From Streptomyces aurantiogriseus (lineage in GTDB: Bacteria; Actinomycetota; Actinomycetes; Streptomycetales; Streptomycetaceae), in the NCBI RefSeq assembly GCF_014649375.1, contig NZ_BMSX01000019.1, positions 1 through 64,000 on the forward strand: a stretch of DNA of 64,000 nt, in the 5' to 3' direction. Both the position numbers and the translations under genes were made by a program. The notes under the pieces were generated by a model. That model saw nothing but the letters and a program-made list of their open reading frames with translations. It ran no database searches and had not been told where the DNA came from. Each line of letters begins with the position of its first letter. Position 1 is the stretch's first letter. Below are positions 18,428 through 26,349 of this stretch, one piece after another.

Positions 18428-20013
18428 TCATTCGACCGTCGCGCCTCCGGCCAGGCGGACCTCCTCACTGTCGAGGGCGGCCTGCAGGCGGCGCAGGACG
18501 TGTCGTCGATCTGGCGCTCGTCGCGGAGCCGGACGACGGTGGCGCGTTTGTTGGCGATGAGGGCCAGGCGCAGCGCGAGGTAGTCCTGGTGCTGGAGCAC
18601 AGCAGGGTCGTCGTGGGCACCCGCTCTCCGGGCCCGGACGGACGCCAGGTGCGCCTCGTACTCCTGCCGCAGCCACTCGACGATCTTCGGATCGCTCCGC
18701 AGGTCGGCGGCGAGCTGGGGCATCGCCTTGATCGCCTCTTCAATGGCGGCGGTCTCGGCCAGGTCGTGCTCCTCGTCGACCGACGTGTCGGGCGGCAGCT
18801 TTGCCCAGCGCACCGCCACCGGCAGCAGCAGTCCTTGCACCACCAGCGTCACGAGGATGACGCCGGAGGTGACGAAGACGATGAAGCTGCGGTCGGGGAA
18901 CGGCTCGCCTGAGTCGAGCGTCTGCGGCACCGAGAGCACCATCGCGAGCGAGACCGCGCCCCGGAACCCGGCCAGCCCGCTGACCACACGGGTCCGGTGA
19001 CCGACCCGGAGCATGCGTTGCTGGGGACGGCGGTCGAGTGCGCGGACCAGGTAGGTGGAGGCGTACAGGAACGCGAAGCGCACAGCGACGAGCGCCACGC
19101 AGATGACACCGACCGCGATCAACGCGTCCCGGAGATCGGCGTGGTTGAGGTGGCGGACGGCGTACTGCAGTTCCACCCCCACCAGGACGAACAGCGCCCC
19201 ATTGATGATGAAGGTGGCCAGCGGCCAGAACGCCAGTGCCTGCGTGCGGTGTTCGGCCGGGATGATGCGCGGGGCGACCTGGGACATGATCAGGCCGCTG
19301 ACGACCACCGCGAGGACGCCGGAGGCCTCGACCAGTTCGGCGAGCAGATACGCGGTGAAGGGCGCCAGGATCATGACCAGGTTGCCCAGCAGGGGATCGG
19401 TCAGGCGGCGCCGCAGGTTCATGTTGACCCACGCGACCGCCACCCCGACCAGGGCCCCGCCGCCGTAGGCGAGCAGGAACAGCCCGCCGACGTGCGGGAT
19501 GCTCAGGTGTTCCTCGCCGACCGTGATGCCGACGGCGAGACCGTAGACGACCAGGGCCGTGCCGTCGTTGACCAAACTCTCCGCACGCAGGATGGTGACC
19601 TGGCGGCGCGGCAGTGCGCGGGCGAGGACGCCGACCGCCGTCGCGTCCGTGGGCGCCATGGCCGCGCCGAGCACCCACGCCGGTCCCCACGGCAGGCCGA
19701 GGGCATGCCCGGCAGCCGCGACGGCCCAGGCCGTGAGGATGACCAGCACGGTGCTCAGCTGCAGGATGCCGCGCAGGTTGGTGCGGATCTCCCGCAGGGA
19801 GGTGGTCAGGCTCTCCCAGTACAGCAGCACCGGAAGGAAGAGCAACAGCACGACCTCCGGGGGCAGTTGGGCCTCCCGCACCGCCGGGACGAACCCCAGG
19901 AGCACACCCGTCACGAGCAGGACGATGGGCGGTGCGATGCCGAGGCGCTGTCCCACGGCGTTGCCCACCAGCACGGCCACGCCCAGGACCACGACGAGTT
20001 CGAGACCGAGCAA
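18428..20013 (-). pseudogene. NhaP-type Na+/H+ antiporter with a C-terminal frameshift
   Basis: A CPA1-family cation/proton antiporter. The TTG at 20013, with AGGAG 7 bases upstream, begins LLGLELVVVLGVAVLVG; about twelve membrane segments follow, with the ion-binding signatures GAAMAPTDATAVGVL and ESLVNDGTALVVYG intact. The cytoplasmic tail is normal to RLRDERQIDDT (about 18503). One base then appears missing (ACG-TCC where ACG-GTC-CTG is expected); the expected end, VLRRLQAALDSEEVRLAG, is found in the next frame up to a TGA at 18428. In the shifted frame the reading continues to 17908, across the start of the formate dehydrogenase gene. All transport residues precede the lesion, so activity may survive. 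Confidence 0.8.
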
Positions 20014-20048
20014 GGTGCTTCTCCTGGAGGGGTGAAAGAGCTGCTGTT

Positions 20049-20420
20049 TCAGTGCGGTACGAGCTTCAGGGTCGTGTCCCGCGAGGCCACCATGGGATTG
20101 ACGTAACTCGCGCCGTACCGGCCGTACTTGGTGCGGTAGGCGGCGTCGATCCGGTCGTTGACGCCGGCGTCGGTGACCTCGACGAGGGTGACGTCCTTGT
20201 CGACGCCGCCCGAGCGGACACGGCCCTCGTGGCTGGCCCGGGCCGCGCGGTACCAGGCGCCGGCGCTGCCGCGGAAGGAGCGGACGTAGAGGTCGTCGCC
20301 GTCGCGGACGACCCAGATCGGCACGGGTGTGCGCGGCGTTCCGTCGCTGCGCGAGGGGGCCATCTGAAGTTCCTCGGCGTGCTCGATCCGGGTCAGCTCG
20401 TCGTTCGTCCAGGTCGTCAT
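20049..20420 (-). CDS. DUF2255-family protein
   Basis: A 123-residue protein of the DUF2255 family, recognised from WTNDELTRIEHAEELQ at the start, PIWVVRDGDDLYVRSFRG in the middle and AYRTKYGRYG near the end. The fold resembles small flavin/nitroreductase-associated beta barrels, but no function is established. A GGAGG sequence precedes the ATG at 20420. It lies 35 bases before the TTG start of the antiporter and is probably co-transcribed with it. Confidence 0.85.
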   Translation of the reverse strand: MTTWTNDELTRIEHAEELQMAPSRSDGTPRTPVPIWVVRDGDDLYVRSFRGSAGAWYRAARASHEGRVRSGGVDKDVTLVEVTDAGVNDRIDAAYRTKYGRYGASYVNPMVASRDTTLKLVPH

Positions 20421-20465
20421 GGGCTTGCCTCCTTACGACTGCGGAGCGGGGTGTGCCCTCGTGGA

Positions 20466-20497
20466 CGTGAGCGCGGCTGGGGCAACTCACGCTCACG
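20466..20497. terminator. Possible hairpin terminator after the alcohol dehydrogenase
   Basis: CGTGAGCG at 20466-20473 pairs with CGCTCACG at 20490-20497, and CCTCGTG/CACGAGG just outside offers an alternative pairing. It lies in the gap between the dehydrogenase stop (20509) and the DUF2255 start. Confidence 0.45.
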
Positions 20498-20508
20498 AGG
20501 CGACCGGG

Positions 20509-21525
20509 TCAGGGCATCAGGAGGGTCTTGATGGCGCGGCGTTCGTCCATCGCCTTGTACCCCTCGGCGACCTGGTCCAGGGGCAGGGTGAGGTCGAAGA
20601 CCTTGCCCGGGTTGATGTGGCCCGACAGCACGCGGTCGATCAGGTCGGGCAGGTAGCGGCGTACGGGAGCCGGGCCGCCACGCAGACCGACTTGGGAGAA
20701 GAACAGCTCCTGGCCGTCGACCGCCACCTCGTGAGGGACGCCGACGAAGCCGACGTTGCCGCCCGGCCGCGCGGAGTGCAGGGCCTGCCGCATGGACTCG
20801 GCGGTGCCCACGCACTCCAGCACGCTGTCGGCGCCGATGCCGCCGGTCAGGTCCTTGACGCGGGCGACGCCGTCCTCGCCGCGCTCGGTCACGATGTCCG
20901 TGGCGCCGAACTCCAGGGCGAGCTTCTGACGGGACTCGTGCCGGGACATGGCGATGATCCGCTCCGCGCCGAGCTCCTTCGCGGCGATCACCCCGCACAG
21001 GCCGACCGCCCCGTCCCCGACCACCACGGCCGTCGAGCCCGGCTTGACCTCGGCGGCCAGAGCCGCGTACCAGCCGGTGCCCATCACGTCGGAGACGGCC
21101 AGCAGGCTGGGCACGACATGCTCGCCCGGGTCGCCGTCGGTGGCCACCAGCGTGCCGTGGGCGTTGGGGATGCGCACGTACTCGGCCTGGCACGTGCTCA
21201 TGAACTCGCGGTTCAGACAGGAGGACTGCCAGCCCTTCTGGCAGTTGGCGCAGGTGTTGTCGGAGGTGGCGAAGGAGCCGACCACGAACTGGCCCGGCTT
21301 GACGTGGGTGACCTCGCTGCCGGTCTCCTCGACGATGCCGACGTACTCGTGCCCCATCGGGTGCGGGTCACCGACAGGCTCCAGGCCGCGATACGGCCAC
21401 AGGTCCGAGCCGCACACACAGGTGGCGACTGTACGGATGATCGCGTCCGTCGGCTTGACGATCTTGGGCTCGGGGACGTCTTCCACCCGGATGTCACCGG
21501 GGGCGTGGATCACAGTTGCTCGCAT
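20509..21525 (-). CDS. Zinc-dependent alcohol dehydrogenase
   Basis: A 338-residue medium-chain dehydrogenase. Catalytic zinc ligands are in TCVCGSDLWPYRG and GHEYVG (about residues 36-62), structural zinc cysteines in NTCANCQKGWQSSC, and the nucleotide site reads VVVGDGAVGLCGV. It oxidises an alcohol or reduces an aldehyde with NAD(P)H. The ATG at 21525 has AGGAGAAAA upstream. It is divergent from the XRE regulator at 21881; the 355-base gap carries the GGGA-N8-TCCT dyad at 21829-21844 and otherwise no recognisable gene. Pairing of an oxidoreductase with an MmyB-like regulator is typical of this regulator family. Confidence 0.9.
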   Translation of the reverse strand: MRATVIHAPGDIRVEDVPEPKIVKPTDAIIRTVATCVCGSDLWPYRGLEPVGDPHPMGHEYVGIVEETGSEVTHVKPGQFVVGSFATSDNTCANCQKGWQSSCLNREFMSTCQAEYVRIPNAHGTLVATDGDPGEHVVPSLLAVSDVMGTGWYAALAAEVKPGSTAVVVGDGAVGLCGVIAAKELGAERIIAMSRHESRQKLALEFGATDIVTERGEDGVARVKDLTGGIGADSVLECVGTAESMRQALHSARPGGNVGFVGVPHEVAVDGQELFFSQVGLRGGPAPVRRYLPDLIDRVLSGHINPGKVFDLTLPLDQVAEGYKAMDERRAIKTLLMP

Positions 21526-21828
21526 GTCTTTTCTCCTGACGCGTTTCTCGGGTAGGGGTGGCTCGGGCTCGGGTGTGCTCTTCGCGCCGGTGGGTGGCCC
21601 TTGCCGGTCGGCGGCCGCTTCAGGAGTTCCATCGTGATTTTCTTCGTGCGGTGCTGTGATGCTGATACTGGGGCAGCGGTGGCACCCGGACGTGCCGGAT
21701 TCCTCGACGATGGCCAATGGGGTATACAGAAGCGTCGACGGCCTGTGAAAAAAATGCCGGTCTCTGACTCCGTCACCGCCCGCAGGGCCCGTACGGAGGA
21801 GAATTCCACCCCAGGGAAGACCTATCCA

Positions 21829-21844
21829 GGGACAAAACCGTCCT
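21829..21844. promoter_or_regulatory. Shared dyad GGGA-N8-TCCT (site A) before the first MmyB-like gene
   Basis: GGGA, spacer caaaaccg, TCCT, ending exactly 36 bases before the ATG at 21881. The flanks CCA and ACC match site B. It lies immediately upstream of the region where the -35 should be; CATACT at 21868-21873, 7 bases before the ATG, is a fair -10, which with the absence of a ribosome-binding site suggests a leaderless mRNA. Confidence 0.65.
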
Positions 21845-21880
21845 ACCCAGCCGAGTGGCGCACGGCGCATACTCGCCAGT

Positions 21881-22756
21881 ATGAATAGCAGTGCGCACCG
21901 TAAGGAGCTGGGCCAATTCCTGAAGGCCCGCCGGGCCGAGCTCAGCCCCCGTACGGTCGGTCTGCCCGAAACCGACCGGCGGCGGCGCGTGGCCGGCCTG
22001 CGCCGGGACGAGGTGGCCGTGCTGGCCGCCATCAGCACCGACTACTACACCCGCCTGGAGCAGGGTCGCATGACCCCCTCCGCGTCCGTGCTGTCCGAGC
22101 TTGTTCGGGTCCTGCACCTGAGTGACGACCAGCGGGACCGTCTGTTCGAGCTGGCCGGAAGGGAGGCCGGTGGGGCGCGGCGGCGGGCTCCGCAGAAGGC
22201 GCACCCCCGGTTGCGCACCGTGCTGAACGAGCTCAGCGTGGCCCCCGGCGTGGTCCTGGGCCGGTACTTGGACATCCTGGCGTGGAACCCGATGGCCGCC
22301 GCCTTGTTCAGCACCGATTTCGCGAAGGTCGCCAAGCAGCAGCGCAACTACGTCCGGCAGCTGTTCACCGACCCTGCCATGAGAACGCTGTACGTCGACT
22401 GGGAGGACTCCGCTCGTAACGCCGTGGCCGTGTTGCGGCAGCAGGCCGCGTCCTGTCCCGATGACCGGAGACCGACCGCCCTCGTCGGTGAGCTGTCGGT
22501 GCGGGACGACCAGTTCCGCCGGTGGTGGGGAGGCCGCCATGTGGCACCCCGGACCGGAGGCACCAAGGTGTTCGACCACCCGGTCGCCGGTCGACTCACC
22601 CTCGCCTGGGACGCCCTCACCTGCGTGGCCGACCCCGACCAGCAGCTGATCGTCTGGAGCGCCGAACCCGACTCGCGCACCTACGAGGGGCTGCGCTTCC
22701 TCTCCTCGTGGGCAGCGGCCCAGCAGGACGACTCCTTGTCCGACACCGTCAACTGA
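21881..22756 (+). CDS. XRE regulator with MmyB-like ligand-binding domain (1 of 3)
   Basis: A 291-residue regulator: N-terminal HTH (about residues 8-70, with RRVAGLRRDEVAVLAAIS and DYYTRLEQGR) joined to a PAS-like MmyB-type domain (about 105-270), which in this family binds a fatty-acid-like ligand. It keeps the family hallmarks WNPMAAAL, RLFTDPAMR-like FTDPAMRTLY, DDQFRRWWGGRHV and the closing WSAEP. Two close paralogues lie at 25252-26121 and 39949-40818, all with the same 13-residue N-terminal spacing and the same upstream dyad. It is divergent from an alcohol dehydrogenase and followed by a WrbA-like operon. The stop codon is inside a 24-bp tandem repeat. Confidence 0.93.
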   Translation: MNSSAHRKELGQFLKARRAELSPRTVGLPETDRRRRVAGLRRDEVAVLAAISTDYYTRLEQGRMTPSASVLSELVRVLHLSDDQRDRLFELAGREAGGARRRAPQKAHPRLRTVLNELSVAPGVVLGRYLDILAWNPMAAALFSTDFAKVAKQQRNYVRQLFTDPAMRTLYVDWEDSARNAVAVLRQQAASCPDDRRPTALVGELSVRDDQFRRWWGGRHVAPRTGGTKVFDHPVAGRLTLAWDALTCVADPDQQLIVWSAEPDSRTYEGLRFLSSWAAAQQDDSLSDTVN

Positions 22757-22783
22757 CGGTTGTCCGACACCGTCAACTGACGG
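22736..22783 (+). repeat. Perfect 24-bp tandem duplication across the regulator stop codon
   Basis: Two identical 24-base units lie at 22736-22759 and 22760-22783. The first holds the last codons and TGA of the XRE gene; the second is non-coding. Each contains the dyad CCGTCA-AC-TGACGG within a longer near-palindrome GACA...TGTC, so it may act as a weak terminator or a protein site. Confidence 0.85.
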
Positions 22784-22902
22784 GCGCGGTCTCCTTTCAT
22801 GCCAGTACCGAGAAATGGCAGGAGAGCCCAGCACAAATGGGCTACTGCGATTTCCGGCATGCCCCCTGTGCTTTCCTCCCAGCCAGGAACGAATCCTGAC
22901 CA

Positions 22903-22918
22903 GGGACAAATCCTTCCT
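22903..22918. promoter_or_regulatory. Shared dyad GGGA-N8-TCCT (site B) before the WrbA-like operon
   Basis: GGGA, spacer caaatcct, TCCT. Over 22 bases (22900-22921) it matches site A at 20 positions. It lies 74 bases upstream of the quinone oxidoreductase start. Confidence 0.62.
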
Positions 22919-22992
22919 ACCTTCGCTGTTGAATTCCGTGCCATGCTTCCAGAGCACGATTCACGCAATCCTTTTCGAGGAGCAATACCCCC

Positions 22993-23592
22993 ATGTCCTC
23001 CACCTCCCGCCCCACGGTCGCCGTCGCTTTCCACTCCGGCTACGGCCACACCGCTGTCATAGCCGAGGCCGTGGCGCGCGGTGCCGCTGAAGCCGGCGCC
23101 GAGGTGATCTCCGTACCCGTGGACACGATCACCGACGAGCAGTGGGCGCAACTGGACGCCGCCGACGCCATCATCTTCGGTGCCCCCACCTACATGGGCA
23201 CCGCCTCCGCCGCCTTCCACACCTTCGCCGAGGCCAGCAGCAAGCGCTGGTACACCCAGACCTGGGCCGACAAGATCGCGGCCGGCTTCACCAACTCCGG
23301 CGCCAAGAACGGCGACAAGTCCTCGACCCTGGGCTACTTCTTCACCATGGCCGCCCAGCACGGCATGCACTGGGTCAACCTCGGCATCCAGCCGGGCTGG
23401 GCCTCCACCGAGGGCAGCGAGGACGACATCAACCGTCTGGGCTACTTCGTCGGTGCAGGCGCCCAGACCCCGGTCGATGCCGGCCCGGAGGCCGTCCACA
23501 AGTCGGACATCGCCACCGCCGAGAGCCTCGGCGCCCGCGTCGCGCGGCAGACCGCGTTCTTCCTCGCCGGCCGCGCCGCCCTCGCTGCCTGA
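22993..23592 (+). CDS. WrbA-like NAD(P)H:quinone oxidoreductase (flavodoxin fold)
   Basis: A 199-residue flavodoxin-like protein that should bind FMN and reduce quinones by two electrons. The FMN phosphate loop HSGYGHTAVIAEA lies near residues 14-26, and the flavin-contact stretch FGAPTYMGTASAAF near 62-75. GAGGAG precedes the ATG. It opens a four-gene run (quinone reductase, NTF2-like, DJ-1/PfpI-like, MoaF-like) with gaps of 26-53 bases, ending before the next XRE gene. The mixture suggests defence against electrophiles or quinones. Confidence 0.87.
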   Translation: MSSTSRPTVAVAFHSGYGHTAVIAEAVARGAAEAGAEVISVPVDTITDEQWAQLDAADAIIFGAPTYMGTASAAFHTFAEASSKRWYTQTWADKIAAGFTNSGAKNGDKSSTLGYFFTMAAQHGMHWVNLGIQPGWASTEGSEDDINRLGYFVGAGAQTPVDAGPEAVHKSDIATAESLGARVARQTAFFLAGRAALAA

Positions 23593-23636
23593 TACAGACC
23601 CCATCCCGCACCGTCAGATCACCGAGGAGCACCCCC

Positions 23637-24026
23637 ATGTCCGATTCCCCGAACGTCGCCCTCGTCCGTCGGTTCTATGACTCCGGCATGGCTCCGGACG
23701 TGGTCGCCGAGGTCATCGACCCCGACATCGTCTGGGACATCACCCCCGGCTTCCCCTACGGCGGCGTCTACAAGACCTGGGCCAGCGCCGGCGCCGACTT
23801 CTTCGGCCGGCTCGCGCCCGACTTCACCTCCTTCGGCGCGGTGGCCGAGGAGTTCTACGACGCGGGCCCGCACGTCTTCGTCCGCGGCCACTACCACGCC
23901 GTGTCCAAGTCCGGCCAGGAGTCGGACGCGCGCTTCATCCACCTGTGGACGGTCGGCGACGGCAAGCTCACCCACCTCGTCCAGGCCGCCGACAGCCACA
24001 TCGTCCAGCAGGCCGCGAACGGCTGA
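23637..24026 (+). CDS. NTF2-like (SnoaL-type) protein
   Basis: A 129-residue cone-shaped alpha+beta-barrel protein of the NTF2/SnoaL superfamily: VRRFYDSGMAPDVVAEVIDPDIVWD at the start (helix then strand), GADFFGRLAPDF and VRGHYHA, and RFIHLWTVGDGKLTHL at the end. Members are cyclases, isomerases or non-enzymatic binders; no catalytic residues can be assigned. The ATG at 23637 follows GAGGAG; it lies 44 bases after the WrbA-like gene in the same operon. Confidence 0.8.
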   Translation: MSDSPNVALVRRFYDSGMAPDVVAEVIDPDIVWDITPGFPYGGVYKTWASAGADFFGRLAPDFTSFGAVAEEFYDAGPHVFVRGHYHAVSKSGQESDARFIHLWTVGDGKLTHLVQAADSHIVQQAANG

Positions 24027-24052
24027 CCCCACTCGCTCTCAGGGAGAAACCC

Positions 24053-24754
24053 ATGACGAGGATCCTCTTCCTCATCACCGCCGCTGACCGCTGGACCCTG
24101 GCCGACGGATTCCAGCAGCCGGCCGGGTTCTGGGCTGAGGAGGCCCTAGGCCCGTACGCCGTCTTCAAGGAGGCCGGTTACGAGATCGCCGCGGCCACCC
24201 CGGGCGGCGTCCCGCCGACCGCAGACGAGCTCAGCCTGACGCCGGAGTTCAACGGCGGGGAGGAGGGCGCCGAGCGGATGAAGACCGCCCTGCGCGAGGC
24301 CACCGAGCTGGCGAACCCGATCCGCATCGAGGACGTCCGGATCGACGACTACGACGCCGTCTTCGTCCCCGGTGGCTGGGGCCCGATGGAGGATCTGTCC
24401 GACGACCCCGCGGCCGGCAAGCTGCTGAGCGACTGGCTGGCCTCCGGCAAGATCGTGTCGCTGGTCTGCCACGGCCCGGCCGCGCTGCTGTCCACCGTGG
24501 ACGCCGACGGCAAGTCCCCGTTCGCCGGCTACCGCCTGACCGGGCTGTCCAACTCCGAGGAGATCCAGAACGGCCTCGCCGACCGGGCGAAGTGGCTGCT
24601 TCAGGACCGCCTCATCTCGGACGTGGGCGCGGAGTACCACAAGGGCGAGGAGAATTTCGCCCCCCACCTCGAGGTGGATCGCACCCTCATCACCGGCCAG
24701 AACCCCGCCTCGGCCGTCCCGCTCGCCCAGGAAGTCGTCAAGGCCCTGAGCTGA
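24053..24754 (+). CDS. DJ-1/PfpI-type class I glutamine amidotransferase-like protein (Hsp31 branch)
   Basis: A 233-residue protein with the GATase1_Hsp31-like fold. The nucleophile cysteine sits in LVCHGPAALL (about residue 142) and the partner glutamate in WAEEALGPYAVF (about residue 28-30). PGGWGPMEDL is the usual oxyanion loop. Relatives act as glyoxalase III, deglycase or stress chaperones, so detoxifying reactive carbonyls is a reasonable role next to quinone and carbonyl reductases. AGGGAGAAA precedes the ATG at 24053; the gene is 26 bases after the NTF2-like gene. Confidence 0.85.
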   Translation: MTRILFLITAADRWTLADGFQQPAGFWAEEALGPYAVFKEAGYEIAAATPGGVPPTADELSLTPEFNGGEEGAERMKTALREATELANPIRIEDVRIDDYDAVFVPGGWGPMEDLSDDPAAGKLLSDWLASGKIVSLVCHGPAALLSTVDADGKSPFAGYRLTGLSNSEEIQNGLADRAKWLLQDRLISDVGAEYHKGEENFAPHLEVDRTLITGQNPASAVPLAQEVVKALS

Positions 24755-24807
24755 CGCCCAGCACCGTCACAGAAGATCGTCACAGAAAGCAGAAAGAGGC
24801 AGCACTG

Positions 24808-25146
24808 ATGGACGGCAACGCGACCCTCCCCAGCGTGGGGCAGACCTGGCTGGCGGACCTCGGCCCGGACACGCCGCTCGGCCACTTCACGGTGGAGATC
24901 ACCTTCGACTCGGCGACCCAGGTCAGCTTCGAGGTGACGGGCGGTGCCATCAAGGGCCGGAAGCAGACGATGGAGTACACCACCACCCGGCTCCGCGACG
25001 GCCTGTACGTCGTGCGCTGGACCGAACCCGACGCCGGCGACCATGTCACCCACATCGAGGACTACACCGAGGGGACCTGCATGGCCAGCTCCGTCATCGG
25101 AGGCGAGTTCGTCCAGCTTCACGGGAAGTGGACCCGCGTCCGCTGA
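24808..25146 (+). CDS. MoaF-related small beta-barrel protein
   Basis: A 112-residue protein resembling the MoaF-like (lipocalin-type) domain: FTVEITFDSATQVSFEV, GLYVVRWTEPDAGDHVTHIED and GEFVQLHGKWTRV give the alternating strand pattern of that family. No enzymatic activity is established; it may bind a small hydrophobic ligand. The ATG at 24808 follows AAAGAGG. It closes the four-gene run and is followed by 105 bases holding the GGGA-N8-TCCC dyad before the next regulator. Confidence 0.72.
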   Translation: MDGNATLPSVGQTWLADLGPDTPLGHFTVEITFDSATQVSFEVTGGAIKGRKQTMEYTTTRLRDGLYVVRWTEPDAGDHVTHIEDYTEGTCMASSVIGGEFVQLHGKWTRVR

Positions 25147-25199
25147 ACCCGCGGGTGACGACCGTCGGCCCCGCGTCATCTTGACGGTGAGGACTTCCA

Positions 25200-25215
25200 G
25201 GGACAAATCTCTCCC
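25200..25215. promoter_or_regulatory. Shared dyad GGGA-N8-TCCC (site C) before the second MmyB-like gene
   Basis: GGGA, spacer caaatctc, TCCC, ending 36 bases before the ATG at 25252, the same distance as site A. The CCA flank and the AAA at spacer positions 2-4 are shared with sites A and B. Confidence 0.65.
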
Positions 25216-25251
25216 CCTGACAACGCCGCTCTCCGATGCCAAGGTGATGGC

Positions 25252-26121
25252 ATGAACCGCGATCCTCACCGCCACGACCTGGGGGAATTCCTCAAGGCGC
25301 GCCGCGCCGAGCTCGACCCGGCCGCCGTCGGCCTGCCCGACGGCGGCTCGCGGCGCGTCGCGGGCCTGCGCCGGGAGGAGGTCGCCGTGCTGGCGGCCAT
25401 CAGTACCGATTACTACGCCCGCCTCGAACAGGGCCGTATCCAGCCGTCGCCGTCCGTGCTGGAGTCCCTGGCCCGGGTGCTGCGCCTGGACGACGATCAG
25501 CGTGCCTACCTGTACGAGCTTGCGGCCAAGGACGATTTCCGCCCTCCCCGCCGGCAGCCGCGCCTCAAGGCACAGCCGCAGTTGCAGCGGATGCTCGACG
25601 ACATGGCGCACACTCCCGCCTTCGTGATCGGGCCGCGTACCGAGATCGTCGCCTGGAACGCCATGGGCGCGGCCTTGATCACCGATTTCGGGAAGATCCC
25701 CGAGAAGCAGCGCTACTACATCAGGCTGCTCATCACCGATCCCGCGATGCGCGAGTTGTACGCGGACTGGGAGGGTGTCACCCGGCTGGCCATCGCCCAG
25801 ATGCGGATGCACAACGCGAACAACCCCGGGGACAAGCAGCTCGCCGCTCTGGTGGGTGAACTCTCGGTCCAGGACGACCAGTTCCGCAAGTGGTGGGGCG
25901 CCCACAACGTCGCCGTCCGGGACACCGGGACCAAGCACCTGCGCCACCCCGTGGTCGGGGATCTGCATCTCGACTGGAACGCGGTCACCTGGGCCGCCGA
26001 CCCCGACCTCCAGATCATCGTCTGGACCGCCGAATCCGGCACCCCGACCCACGACAGCCTGCGCATGCTGGCGTCCTGGGCGGCGGACCCCAGCCGCTCC
26101 ACCAGCGGCAGCTCCGCCTGA
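25252..26121 (+). CDS. XRE regulator with MmyB-like ligand-binding domain (2 of 3)
   Basis: A 289-residue paralogue of the regulator at 21881: HTH with RRVAGLRREEVAVLAAIS and DYYARLEQGR, and ligand domain with WNAMGAALITDFGKIPEKQR, ITDPAMRELYADW, DDQFRKWWGAHNV and a final WTAESG. It reads toward the MFS exporter at 26350, which is the likely target; the 228 bases between them carry two further GGGA-type dyads. The start at 25252 gives the same N-terminal spacing as the other two paralogues. Confidence 0.93.
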   Translation: MNRDPHRHDLGEFLKARRAELDPAAVGLPDGGSRRVAGLRREEVAVLAAISTDYYARLEQGRIQPSPSVLESLARVLRLDDDQRAYLYELAAKDDFRPPRRQPRLKAQPQLQRMLDDMAHTPAFVIGPRTEIVAWNAMGAALITDFGKIPEKQRYYIRLLITDPAMRELYADWEGVTRLAIAQMRMHNANNPGDKQLAALVGELSVQDDQFRKWWGAHNVAVRDTGTKHLRHPVVGDLHLDWNAVTWAADPDLQIIVWTAESGTPTHDSLRMLASWAADPSRSTSGSSA

Positions 26122-26153
26122 CCGTCCCCGATATTCCCCATTCCCTTCAAAGG

Positions 26154-26169
26154 GGGAGGCTTTTCTCCT
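26154..26169. promoter_or_regulatory. Dyad GGGA-N8-TCCT (site G) upstream of the MFS exporter
   Basis: GGGA, spacer ggcttttc, TCCT. On the minus strand the spacer reads gaaaagcc, giving the A-run in the same phase as the other sites. It is about 180 bases before the exporter start. Confidence 0.5.
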
Positions 26170-26184
26170 ACGCGGCCCACGCCC

Positions 26185-26200
26185 AGGAAGAGGCTCTCCC
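26185..26200. promoter_or_regulatory. Dyad AGGA-N8-TCCC (site H), close behind site G
   Basis: AGGA, spacer agaggctc, TCCC; 31 bases from site G, about three helical turns. It is a weaker match because the spacer lacks the A-run. Confidence 0.4.
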
Positions 26201-26349
26201 TTCTTCGTGTACGGCATCTCCTGGCACGCTCGTCACGAGGCCGACCGCGCCGCGCGCTCCCGCCCCGGTCCGGCCCTCTTCCGACGGTTCCTCAGCGCCG
26301 AGGCGTCCGACCGGCCTGCTCATCTGCCAGGAAAGAGATCCACCTCCCC

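Noticed and set aside
17908..20496. Single 862-codon minus-strand frame
   Set aside because: It joins an unrelated upstream stretch, the NhaP antiporter and a frameshifted tail; the real start is the TTG at 20013 and the real end is in another frame.
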